From Pseudoalteromonas rhizosphaerae (GTDB lineage Bacteria; Pseudomonadota; Gammaproteobacteria; Enterobacterales; Alteromonadaceae), in NCBI RefSeq assembly GCF_902498845.1, contig NZ_CABVLM010000001.1, forward strand, positions 310,001-374,000: a stretch of 64,000 bases of DNA, written 5' to 3'. Below the pieces are notes generated by a model. The model had not been told where the DNA came from. It made no database searches and worked only from the letters and a program-made list of their open reading frames with translations. Below, in pieces: positions 45,994 through 55,139 of this stretch. The stretch's first letter is position 1. The number at the start of each line of letters is the position of its first letter. Position numbers and translations under genes: made by a program.

Positions 45994-47907
45994 TTAAGTT
46001 TCGAGGCTCCATACGCCAGTGCCTGTCGCCGCGATATGATTAACATTTCCTTGTAGTACTTTGCTGCCAACATTCACAGATGACTGCGGACGACTGACCA
46101 AATACCCTTGCACGCAGCTAATACCCATACGCTTCACTAATTCAAACTGGGCGATTTCTTCCACCCCTTCGGCAACGATTTTAAGGCCAAGCTTTGCGCC
46201 TAACTCACTGATTGAATTTAATATTTCATTATACTTCGGGTTCTCATTAGCTTGGGCTATGAATAATCTATCAATTTTGATCACATCAATAGGTAGATCA
46301 GCTAAGGTGCTTAAAGAACTAAAACCGGTACCAAAGTCATCAATTGCGATAGTGACGCCTTCTTTTCGTAATTTCTCTAATTCATTAATAATAGTGTGAC
46401 TTGCGGTGATCAATGTTGATTCGGTGATCTCTAACATCAAAGAAGTAGGCGGGAGACCCGTTTTTGCGAGTTTTTTCATTACCCATTCGTGAATAGGGCG
46501 ATGTTTGAGTTGAATGCCTGAGACATTAACTGAGATTTTAACTTTGCGCATACCAGCATTATGCCAAGCTGCCATTTGTCGACATGACTCTAGCATTATC
46601 CAATCACCAAGCTCTAATATAAGGTTTGATTCTTCGGCAATCGGAATAAACTCTACTGGAGAAATAGCCCCTTCAACAGGATGATCCCAGCGCACTAATG
46701 CTTCGAAGTAATCGATGGCGCAATCTTCAACATGCACAATAGGCTGAAATGATAAATGAAAATTATGACACGCAATGGCTAAACGCAGCTCTTCGAGTAA
46801 GTAATGGTAGCGACGCATTTTATTGCCCATTTCTGGCGAATAGACTTTAAAAATACCACGTCCATCGGTTTTAGCACGATACATAGCAACATCCGCCATT
46901 TGCAACAAAGCATGGGGAGTTGATGCACTCTCCGGGTAAACCGCAATACCGACACTGGCACTGATCTTTATTAGTTTATTGCCTAGTACAAAGTCTCGCT
47001 CTATTTCGTTTAATACATGCTGTGCAACATCCAAACTTTTAGAACTGGAATCAATGTTATTAATAAAAATAGAGAATTCATCGCCCCCTAAACGCGCTAA
47101 ATTTTGCTCTAGTAGACTGGTTGGATTGATATCATTAAGCTTGTGATGGCGCAATACGCTGGCGAGGCGTTCGGCTACTTGAATCAATACTTCATCACCA
47201 AAACTGTGACCAAAAGAGTCATTTACTTGCTTAAAACCATCTAAATCAATAAATAACAAGGCACAGTGAATGTTTGTGAGTTCAGCACCACTGAGTTGAC
47301 GGTCTAAGTGCTCTATATAAGCGTGACGGTCAATTAACAAGGTCAATTTATCTTGGCAAATACTGGTTTGAGTTTCACGAGCATAATTGGCTACATGGCT
47401 GGTTAAGGCATTAATTGCTTGGCTTAAGCGGGTAACTTCTGTTGCATGCTCAAGCTCAGGAAGTTGAATGTTAAATGACTCGATTACTTTTTTTGTTTGT
47501 GTATTAAGTTGTTCTATTAATTGTTTTTCGCGTTTAATGTTTAATTGCTTACCAAAATACCAAGTTAAAAATAAACCTATTAAAATCAATAAAATAAAGT
47601 TTATGGGTGACAAAATAGTGGCATTGAGCATTGATGACACTTGGGCAGTAATAAATTGTGTGTCTGTTGCTTTAATAAGTAAATAATCTGTACCATCTTT
47701 ACGAACAATATAATGGCCATTTAATATAGGATTATACCAAGAGGGCATCGTTAGTTGGGTGGTAGCAGTATCAAAAGCGCGAGTGGCGATACTAGATTGT
47801 TGTGGGTTAATGGTATTGACTTGCTTGGTCAATAAAATATTCATGCCGTAGCAAAAAATAAACATAGCAATAAAGGCAATACTGAGTAAGCGAAAAAGTT
47901 TAGTCAT
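45994..47907 (-). CDS. GGDEF-EAL cyclic-di-GMP signalling protein, membrane-bound
   Basis: A 637-residue protein. Two membrane segments (about 8-27 and 98-116) flank a short periplasmic sensor of about 70 residues. GGDEF (about 190-355) has the intact site LGGDEFSIF. EAL (about 375-615) has YFEALVRWDHP, SVNVSGIQLKHR, EITEST, IAIDDFGTGFSSL, IDVIKIDR and IVAEGVEE, so the phosphodiesterase site also looks complete. It could thus make or break cyclic di-GMP. A hairpin-like 8-bp inverted repeat lies 70 bases before the start. Confidence 0.92.
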   Translation of the reverse strand: MTKLFRLLSIAFIAMFIFCYGMNILLTKQVNTINPQQSSIATRAFDTATTQLTMPSWYNPILNGHYIVRKDGTDYLLIKATDTQFITAQVSSMLNATILSPINFILLILIGLFLTWYFGKQLNIKREKQLIEQLNTQTKKVIESFNIQLPELEHATEVTRLSQAINALTSHVANYARETQTSICQDKLTLLIDRHAYIEHLDRQLSGAELTNIHCALLFIDLDGFKQVNDSFGHSFGDEVLIQVAERLASVLRHHKLNDINPTSLLEQNLARLGGDEFSIFINNIDSSSKSLDVAQHVLNEIERDFVLGNKLIKISASVGIAVYPESASTPHALLQMADVAMYRAKTDGRGIFKVYSPEMGNKMRRYHYLLEELRLAIACHNFHLSFQPIVHVEDCAIDYFEALVRWDHPVEGAISPVEFIPIAEESNLILELGDWIMLESCRQMAAWHNAGMRKVKISVNVSGIQLKHRPIHEWVMKKLAKTGLPPTSLMLEITESTLITASHTIINELEKLRKEGVTIAIDDFGTGFSSLSTLADLPIDVIKIDRLFIAQANENPKYNEILNSISELGAKLGLKIVAEGVEEIAQFELVKRMGISCVQGYLVSRPQSSVNVGSKVLQGNVNHIAATGTGVWSLET

Positions 47908-48558
47908 TCCATTAAACCATTTTATCCCAATTATATGAGTTTATTATTAGGTATTACATAATTTTATCAGTATATAGTTTGTCAGAGTCACTGACAAAAC
48001 ATTTCTTTTTACAATAGTCTTGTAAAAGCAACCCTTTTCCTGTTAAGTGTTATTTTATCGATGTTTGCCGAACTTTTACTCAATTTAATCATTAAATAAA
48101 TTCACTTTACCAGCGGTTAGTTGTTAACTACTTTAAAGGTCATAATTCAGACCGTGATTAAACTTGGTTTAGTTCTTGCTCTCATTTAATTGGTGATAAT
48201 GAGGTGAGTGTTTTGTGTTTTATTTGCACATATTTGGTGCGATATTTTTTTAATTGCACTGTCATAAAGCATAAATATAACTTTGTTTAACTAAGGTGTG
48301 TTTATTTTTCGAGGTTACTTTTACTGCAGTATGTTTGATTGTTAGGCAAATCAGAGCACATAGTAGTGTTTTATCTACATAAATTGTGCGATAACGTAGC
48401 ATAACGACCAATCGCAGTTTGAAAGTTGAACAAATTTCAAGCTTGAAAAGTTACACGCCCTAATAAAAATACATTTTACAGCCCTGCGTATGTTGAGTAG
48501 TTGAACGCACTTCTGTGGCAAGGATTAATTGACCTTAAGGTTTAGTTTGGAGCCCACT
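47908..48558. other. Divergent promoter region of the GGDEF-EAL gene and glycogen operon
   Basis: About 650 gene-free, AT-rich bases between two diverging units. It holds TTTGTCAG (47978-47985) facing CTGACAAA (47991-47998), an 8-bp inverted repeat near the GGDEF-EAL gene, and the palindrome TTTCAAGCTTGAAA near the glycogen operon. No open frame or known riboswitch was seen. The length is large for two simple promoters. Confidence 0.55.
48435..48448 (+). promoter_or_regulatory. Candidate operator upstream of the glycogen operon
   Basis: A perfect 14-base palindrome, TTTCAAGCTTGAAA, lies 110 bases before the first start codon. A second copy of its half pattern (TTGAACAAATTTCAA) overlaps it to the left. 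This looks like a repressor or activator site, but I know no regulator for it. Confidence 0.4.
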
Positions 48559-48858
48559 ATGTTAAGTAAACGATTTTTTAAAACTAAAAATGAAGCTGAA
48601 GTTACATTTGAATTTCAGCATCCTCAGGCTGAGCAAGTTCAGTTAGTTGGTGAATTTACTGATTGGCAACCTGTTAATATGAAGTTTAATAAAAAAGAGC
48701 GATGTTTTAAGTTAAAACAGCGCTTACCGAATGATCAACAGTTTCATTTTCGATATTTAGTTAATGGTACTATTTGGGATAATGATCATCATGCTGATGG
48801 ATACATAGCAAACAGCTTTGGTACAGAAAATAGTATAGTCAATACACAACGTATTTAA
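48559..48858 (+). CDS. Stand-alone CBM48 (glycogen-binding) protein
   Basis: A 99-residue single-domain protein with the isoamylase N-terminal/AMPK glycogen-binding fold: VTFEFQHPQAEQVQLVGEFTDWQPVNM, then FHFRYLVNGTIWDND. The W in TDWQP and the LVNG block match CBM48. It has no catalytic part. GGAG sits at proper spacing before ATG 48559. As first gene of the glycogen operon (10 bases before malQ) it may tether enzymes to glycogen or regulate the operon's products; that is inference. Confidence 0.82.
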   Translation: MLSKRFFKTKNEAEVTFEFQHPQAEQVQLVGEFTDWQPVNMKFNKKERCFKLKQRLPNDQQFHFRYLVNGTIWDNDHHADGYIANSFGTENSIVNTQRI

Positions 48859-48868
48859 GGCGCGGTAA

Positions 48869-50866
48869 ATGGAGTCTCTTTCACAGCTTTTTTATCTACA
48901 TGGTATTGGCTATGAATACACCAAATATACCGGTGAACACGTGGTTTTTAGCGATGCAACCCGCAGTGCGGCACTCAGTTGTTGTGGTGTTGATGTTACA
49001 GATCACGCTCAAATAGCGCATTTAAATATCAGCTTAGATGCCAATAAGTGGCTGCAACTAGTACCAGAGTGTAGTTTGGTATGTGCTGAACAACCAGCCG
49101 TTAAAGTGCGTATTGATAGGCGTATGCTAGGGCAACAATGTACCGTATCATTTGCACAGCTTGATTTGCCTAGCATTACTCACCAATTAGCTGATTTGCA
49201 ATGCAGTGGCGATTATTTATTTAACGACGTCACTTATTTAGAGCTTATTTTACCGCTTCCATTATTGCCAATTGGTTATCATGATGCGCATATTAGCGTT
49301 GCAGGTTTAACGGCGACAACTCAACTGTGGGTGACACCTAAATATAGTTTCCAAGTGACAGATAAAAAGCAAAGCGGGCTTTCAATTCAACTTTATAGTT
49401 TAAAAAATAATGCAGCACTAGGGATAGGCGATTTTGCCGATTTATTATCGCTGACCGAGCAAGCAGCAAATCATAAACTGGATTATATTTTACTCAATCC
49501 ACTGCATTTATTATTTTCCGAGCAACCAGAGCGAGCAAGTCCGTACAGTCCAAATAATCGCGCGTTATTAAATCCACTCTATATATCAATTGATTTATGC
49601 GATGACAGCATTAATAACCCCGATATCACTGCGTATTTACAAAGCAGCTATGCGAGTGACTTTAAAAAGCGGACTCTGCAGTCGCAGTATATTAATTACA
49701 GTGCAGTGAGTGAATTCAAATACGCAGCCTTTAACTTGCTATACCAGCATTTTTGTATGCATGGGAGTGAGCACCGCAAACAACACTTCAGCGATTTTTG
49801 TCAACAGCATGGTGAGACACTTGCGACCTTAAAAGTCACTGACAGCGACTTTGCTTACTACTTGCAATGGCAAGCATATGTGCAATTAAAATTATGCCAA
49901 ACTACCGCCCGAGAGCAGGGAATGAGTATTGGTTTGATCAATGATTTAGCGGTGGGGTGTGCCGGTGATGGCAGCGAGTTTCTCAATCAACAATCGTTGT
50001 TTACCGATTCTGCTTATGTAGGTGCACCGCCTGATCCATGGGCAGAGCATGGCCAGAACTGGGGATTGCCAGCACTGAATCCGATTAAGCTCAGTGATAA
50101 TAATTTTAGCTACTACCGAGCATTGATCCGTGCAAATATGGAAAACGTCGGTGGTTTGCGTATCGATCATGTTATGGCAATTCGCCGTTTATGGTGGTGT
50201 TTCGAGCATCAACAGCAACAAGATGGTTGCTATGTGTATTATCCATTTGAGCATTTATTAGCGGTACTGACAATAGAATCCCATTTGAATCAATGTATTG
50301 TCATTGGTGAAGATCTTGGGGTTGTTCCACCAGAGGTGAAAGCTGCACTTGCAGATAAAGCAATATTTTCAAATAGCTTATTCTATTTTGAAAAAGATTA
50401 TCAAGGTGAATTTTTAGCGGCCCAGTCATTTGCGCCACAATCATTGTTAATGGTTGCAAACCATGATGTACCGCCTTTCTTTGGTTGGTGGCAGGGGCTT
50501 GATCTTACCTTGAAACTAGAATATCAATTAGTTGATGAACAACAATTAGCTCAACTGCGTGCAGACCGAGAAATTGAAAAACAACGACTACTGCGTTTTC
50601 TGTCAGGATGTGCAGAGCACACCTTGTTTGTGGACAGTACAGCAAGTGATGTTTATCAGGCGCTGACCTTAGGCTTGGCCGCTGCACCAGCGCGGTTATT
50701 TACTATCCAGCTCGATGATTTAGATGAGCAAACGTTACCTGTAAACATTCCTGGAACGGATCAAGAATACCCTAATTGGCGTCGGGTATTAACGCATTCA
50801 AGTGAACAAATATTAACTCGTCACAGTGCATTTCTCAGTGCTATTAATTCCATAAGGACTAATTAA
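48869..50866 (+). CDS. malQ: 4-alpha-glucanotransferase (amylomaltase)
   Basis: A GH77 enzyme that transfers maltodextrin segments. The 665-residue product has an N-terminal non-catalytic region (about 1-165) and the catalytic barrel with SIQLYSLKNNAALGIGDFADL, ASPYSPNNRALLNPLYI, nucleophile Asp in GGLRIDHVMAI, acid/base Glu in VIGEDLGVVPPEV and NHDVPPFFGWW. It lies in the glycogen operon, where it can recycle short dextrins left by GlgX and GlgP. The next ATG follows the stop directly. Confidence 0.93.
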   Translation: MESLSQLFYLHGIGYEYTKYTGEHVVFSDATRSAALSCCGVDVTDHAQIAHLNISLDANKWLQLVPECSLVCAEQPAVKVRIDRRMLGQQCTVSFAQLDLPSITHQLADLQCSGDYLFNDVTYLELILPLPLLPIGYHDAHISVAGLTATTQLWVTPKYSFQVTDKKQSGLSIQLYSLKNNAALGIGDFADLLSLTEQAANHKLDYILLNPLHLLFSEQPERASPYSPNNRALLNPLYISIDLCDDSINNPDITAYLQSSYASDFKKRTLQSQYINYSAVSEFKYAAFNLLYQHFCMHGSEHRKQHFSDFCQQHGETLATLKVTDSDFAYYLQWQAYVQLKLCQTTAREQGMSIGLINDLAVGCAGDGSEFLNQQSLFTDSAYVGAPPDPWAEHGQNWGLPALNPIKLSDNNFSYYRALIRANMENVGGLRIDHVMAIRRLWWCFEHQQQQDGCYVYYPFEHLLAVLTIESHLNQCIVIGEDLGVVPPEVKAALADKAIFSNSLFYFEKDYQGEFLAAQSFAPQSLLMVANHDVPPFFGWWQGLDLTLKLEYQLVDEQQLAQLRADREIEKQRLLRFLSGCAEHTLFVDSTASDVYQALTLGLAAAPARLFTIQLDDLDEQTLPVNIPGTDQEYPNWRRVLTHSSEQILTRHSAFLSAINSIRTN

Positions 50867-53095
50867 ATGAACAGTATTGTTCGTAAAACCGCAAAGTCAC
50901 AGCACTATGATCAACAAGTTAATGCTTTAAAGCGCGGCTGTTTTAAAGACCCGTTTAGTTTTTTAGGCGTACATGCAATTACTGACACGCACAGTGAAAT
51001 ACGCTGTTATATGCCCGGGGCAACAAAAGTAACGATTAAACTGCCTCAGCAAATGATTGTTAGCACACGCTATGGAGATTCAGATTTATTTATAGCACAG
51101 CTTAGTAATCAAGATATTTCAGCTTATCAGCTAGTGGTAGATTACAGCGATTGTCAGGTTATTTGTGAAGATGTGTATAGTTTTGATAGCAGCCTAGATG
51201 ATAGTGCAATGTACTTATTTAATGAAGGCACATTAGAGCACGCATATCGCCATCTTGGTGCCCACTTTATTGATTTTAAAGGTGTTGCAGGTGTACGTTT
51301 TAGCGTTTGGGCACCTAATGCAAGCAGTGTTTCAGTTATTGGTGAGTTTAATCACTGGCAGCAAAGCCAACACTTTATGCGTTTTAACCCTGCGTCTGGA
51401 GTCTGGGACTTATTTATTCCAGAGCTAAATGAAGGTCAGTGTTATAAGTTTTCTATAACAACACTCAGTGGCGAAGTGCTCGAAAAGGCTGATCCATTTG
51501 CATTTAAAATGCAGCAAGCACCAGGCACTGCTTCAGTACTTCAAACTCGGCCCGCAGCAATTAAACTAACTGATAAAATGCAACGTCAGCGTGTTAAACG
51601 CAACGCGATTGATGCACCTATCTCTATTTATGAAGTGCATTTAGGTTCTTGGCAGCGAAAAGAGGGAGATCTTTATTTAACTTATCAAGAATTAGCACAG
51701 CGGTTAATTAATTATGTCACTGAGCAAGGCTTTACGCATATCCAACTTATGCCGATCAGTGAATTTCCATTTGATGGTTCTTGGGGGTATCAGCCAGTTG
51801 GCTTATTTGCACCAACGAGTCGGTTTGGCGGTTTGGATGATTTTCGTTATTTTGTAGAGCAATGCCACCAAGCTAACATTGGTTTACTCATTGATTGGGT
51901 TCCAGGCCACTTCCCAAGTGATCCGCATGGCTTGCATCGTTTTGATGGCACACATTTATTTGAACATGCCGATGTGCGTCAAGGTTTCCATCCAGATTGG
52001 AATACCTATATCTACAACTATGATCGCCCAGAGGTTCGCAGCTTTTTAGTTGCTAATGCAATGTATTGGTTAGAAGAATTTGCCATTGATGGATTACGTG
52101 TCGATGCTGTTGCCTCAATGCTATACCTTGATTACAGTCGTGAAGATGGACAGTGGATCCCGAATAAGTTTGGCGGACGCGAGAATCTTGGTGCTATTGA
52201 GTGTTTAAAACAAGTTAACTTACGTTGTTATGCTAATAACCCCGGCATTATGATGGTGGCTGAAGAGTCAACGGCGTGGCCTGGTGTTACCCGTCAGGTG
52301 AATCATGATGGCTTAGGATTTGGCTACAAGTGGAATATGGGCTGGATGAACGACAGCCTTCACTATATGCAACGCGATCCTTTATATCGCCAACATCATC
52401 ATCACGAATTAACTTTTTCGATGGTGTATGCCTATAGTGAAAATTATATTTTACCTTTGAGCCACGATGAAGTGGTGCACGGTAAAGGCTCATTAATTGA
52501 AAAAATGCCTGGTGATGATTGGCAAAAATTTGCAAATTTACGCGCTTATTATGCATTTATGTGGGCGCATCCAGGCAAAAAATTACTGTTCATGGGCGGT
52601 GAGATTGCCCAGCGTAGCGAGTGGAATCATGATCAATCAATTGATTGGCATTTACTTGAGCATCTATCGCATCAAGGTGTACAACGAACTATCGCGCAGC
52701 TCAATAAAGTATATCGCGATGTTCCAGCTTTACATCAGCTAGATACTGAACCGTCAGGTTTTAGCTGGATCGATAATCAAAATGCCCAACAGAGTATTTT
52801 TAGTTTTATTCGCTTTGCTAAGAAAGCCAGTGATTACGTGGTTGTGATAAGTAACCTCACGCCAACGGTTTATCATGATTATTGTATTGGTGTACCAAGC
52901 TCAGGTGAATTTGAAGTCATTTTAAATACCGATGATGAACAGTTATTTGGTTCTGGAGTACAAGTGTGTGGGCAATCAGCTAAAACAACCAGTACAGTAA
53001 CTCCATGCCACGGGCATCAACATAGCATTAAACTCTCACTGCCAGCGCTTGCGACGGTTTATTTAAGAAGGGTGGCTGATGAGTTTATCGATTGA
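50867..53095 (+). CDS. glgB: 1,4-alpha-glucan branching enzyme
   Basis: Makes alpha-1,6 branches in glycogen. The 742-residue protein has an N1 domain (FKDPFSFLGVH), CBM48 (VRFSVWAPNASSVSVIGEFNHWQ, about 145-165) and a GH13_9 barrel. Catalytic residues are Asp in GLRVDAVASMLYLDY, Glu in VAEESTAWPG and Asp in LSHDEVVHGK. The start ATG is directly after the malQ stop, and the end overlaps glgX by 17 bases, so translation is coupled. Confidence 0.96.
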   Translation: MNSIVRKTAKSQHYDQQVNALKRGCFKDPFSFLGVHAITDTHSEIRCYMPGATKVTIKLPQQMIVSTRYGDSDLFIAQLSNQDISAYQLVVDYSDCQVICEDVYSFDSSLDDSAMYLFNEGTLEHAYRHLGAHFIDFKGVAGVRFSVWAPNASSVSVIGEFNHWQQSQHFMRFNPASGVWDLFIPELNEGQCYKFSITTLSGEVLEKADPFAFKMQQAPGTASVLQTRPAAIKLTDKMQRQRVKRNAIDAPISIYEVHLGSWQRKEGDLYLTYQELAQRLINYVTEQGFTHIQLMPISEFPFDGSWGYQPVGLFAPTSRFGGLDDFRYFVEQCHQANIGLLIDWVPGHFPSDPHGLHRFDGTHLFEHADVRQGFHPDWNTYIYNYDRPEVRSFLVANAMYWLEEFAIDGLRVDAVASMLYLDYSREDGQWIPNKFGGRENLGAIECLKQVNLRCYANNPGIMMVAEESTAWPGVTRQVNHDGLGFGYKWNMGWMNDSLHYMQRDPLYRQHHHHELTFSMVYAYSENYILPLSHDEVVHGKGSLIEKMPGDDWQKFANLRAYYAFMWAHPGKKLLFMGGEIAQRSEWNHDQSIDWHLLEHLSHQGVQRTIAQLNKVYRDVPALHQLDTEPSGFSWIDNQNAQQSIFSFIRFAKKASDYVVVISNLTPTVYHDYCIGVPSSGEFEVILNTDDEQLFGSGVQVCGQSAKTTSTVTPCHGHQHSIKLSLPALATVYLRRVADEFID

Positions 53096-55139
53096 ATTAA
53101 ATAAAGGGCAAACTTTTCCGCTGGGAGCCAGTGTCTTAACAAACGGTGTAAATTTTGCCGTTTATGCGCCATTGGCTAAACAGTTGTATGTGTGTTTATT
53201 TGATGCCAGTGGTCATACCGAAGTTTTAAAGTTAGCAATGAATAATAATGAAGGGGGGATATGGAGTTTACATATAACCCCACTGGCTATGGGCACTTTA
53301 TATGGTTATCGCGCAGAAGGTGAATATCAACCTAAAAAAGGATTGTTTTTTAATAGCCAAAAATTGTTAATTGACCCCTATGCAAAAGATTTATTTGGTG
53401 AGTTTACCTGGAGTGAACGACACTATGGGCAAATGCCTAAAGGTACTTTGAGTACGGTAAACAACGCCATTGATATCCCTAAATCTAAAGTCACACAGCT
53501 GCAGCCTTATCAAGGTAAAAAACCGAGCCATAGTTGGGGAGAAACGGTTATTTATGAATGTCACGTTAAAGGCGCCACAGCACGACATCCCTCTATTCCA
53601 AGTCAGCTACAAGGTACCTATTTGGGCTTGAGCCATCCCAGTTTTATAGAGCATTTACGTACACTTGGCGTAACCACTTTAGAACTGTTACCGGTACATA
53701 GCTTTATTAGCGAACAGTTTTTAACCGCCAAAGGCCTGCAAAACTACTGGGGTTACAATACATTAAATTTTTTTACACCAAATAAAGATTACTTAGTAAC
53801 TGATGAAATTGGTGAATTTCAACAAATGGTTACTAAACTTCATCAAGCGGGTATTGAAGTGATTTTAGATGTGGTTTATAACCACACCGCAGAGGCTGGC
53901 AGCGATGGTCCTGTGCTATCTTGGCGCGGTTTAAATAATCCGGGCTACTACCGCAGTGTTAACGATAATCCTGAAGTGTATATCAATGACACTGGGTGTG
54001 GTAATACCTTAAATATAGACGACCCATTTAGCTTGAAAATGGTACTCGATAGCTTACGTTATTGGGTAGAAATAATGGGGGTTGATGGTTTTAGGTTTGA
54101 TTTAGCAACTATTCTTGGGCGTACGCCGCATGGCTTTAGCCAAACCCATAGTTTTTTACAAGCAATCAATCAAGATCCAGTGTTAAGCCAAGTGAAATTA
54201 ATTGCTGAGCCTTGGGACATAGGCCCTGGTGGTTATCAATTGGGAGCATTTCCTGCGCCTTGGCGTGAGTGGAATGATAAATACCGTGATGTTGTTAGGC
54301 GCTTTTGGCAAGGGCAGCACAATATGCTGGCTGATCTTGCAAAACGTTTACATGGCTCTTTTGATTTGTTTGATCATAATCACCGTGGGCCATTAAATAG
54401 TATTAATTTTATAACCAGTCATGATGGCTTTACCTTAACCGATTTAGTGAGTTACGAACAAAAGCATAACGAAGCAAATGGTGAACAAAACCGCGATGGT
54501 CACAGTGCTAATTATTCGTTCAATTGCGGTGTTGAAGGCTTTACTGATGATTTAAAAGTTACCTCCATGCGGTTACAACAACAAAAAAACTTTTTACTTA
54601 CCTTACTACTTTCCAAAGGGGTGCCTATGCTGTCATCAGGCAGTGAAATGGGCCACTCGCAAGGAGGGAATAACAATGCTTATTGTCAAAATAACCGCAC
54701 TAGTTGGCTGGCATGGAAAGACTCGCAGCGTAGCCACAGCCTCATTCGTTTTATTGACGATGTATTGACCTTACGAAAGCAACACTGTGTGTTTAAACAC
54801 AGTGTATTTTTACACGATAGCGATAAGCGATTTAGTGTTGATTGGTATACTGAGCAAAGCCAAGCCATGCAAGAAAGTGACTGGCATGATGGTTCAAAAC
54901 AGTTTTTGATGTACAGCTTAAGAGACACACAATTAAATACGGCATTACTCATTATTTTGAATGCCAGTAATGTGGCAGTTAAATGTCAATTACCTGCTAA
55001 TCACGATTTATCGGTATGGCGTTTAGCGATTTCAAGTGTTGATCAAGCAATGGTTAAAAATACAGAACAGTTTGAGGTTGCTGCACAAAGCAGTTGGGTT
55101 TTTACAGCCAATTTAGAGGACGAATGTAATGGCGAATAA
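53079..55139 (+). CDS. glgX: Glycogen debranching enzyme
   Basis: A GH13_11 isoamylase-type enzyme that removes alpha-1,6 branches from phosphorylase-limit glycogen. The 686-residue protein begins with a CBM48-like domain (LGASVLTNGVNFAVYAPLAK). It has YECHVKGATARHPSIP, YWGYNTLNFF, catalytic Asp in DGFRFDLATILGR, Glu in LIAEPWDIGPGGYQLG and Asp in TSHDGFTL. It overlaps glgB by 17 bases and glgP by 11 bases. Confidence 0.95.
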   Translation: MSLSIELNKGQTFPLGASVLTNGVNFAVYAPLAKQLYVCLFDASGHTEVLKLAMNNNEGGIWSLHITPLAMGTLYGYRAEGEYQPKKGLFFNSQKLLIDPYAKDLFGEFTWSERHYGQMPKGTLSTVNNAIDIPKSKVTQLQPYQGKKPSHSWGETVIYECHVKGATARHPSIPSQLQGTYLGLSHPSFIEHLRTLGVTTLELLPVHSFISEQFLTAKGLQNYWGYNTLNFFTPNKDYLVTDEIGEFQQMVTKLHQAGIEVILDVVYNHTAEAGSDGPVLSWRGLNNPGYYRSVNDNPEVYINDTGCGNTLNIDDPFSLKMVLDSLRYWVEIMGVDGFRFDLATILGRTPHGFSQTHSFLQAINQDPVLSQVKLIAEPWDIGPGGYQLGAFPAPWREWNDKYRDVVRRFWQGQHNMLADLAKRLHGSFDLFDHNHRGPLNSINFITSHDGFTLTDLVSYEQKHNEANGEQNRDGHSANYSFNCGVEGFTDDLKVTSMRLQQQKNFLLTLLLSKGVPMLSSGSEMGHSQGGNNNAYCQNNRTSWLAWKDSQRSHSLIRFIDDVLTLRKQHCVFKHSVFLHDSDKRFSVDWYTEQSQAMQESDWHDGSKQFLMYSLRDTQLNTALLIILNASNVAVKCQLPANHDLSVWRLAISSVDQAMVKNTEQFEVAAQSSWVFTANLEDECNGE

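Noticed and set aside
46061..46399. A 112-codon plus-strand frame opposite the GGDEF-EAL gene.
   Set aside because: It lies wholly opposite the well-supported EAL domain and shows no independent coding signal.
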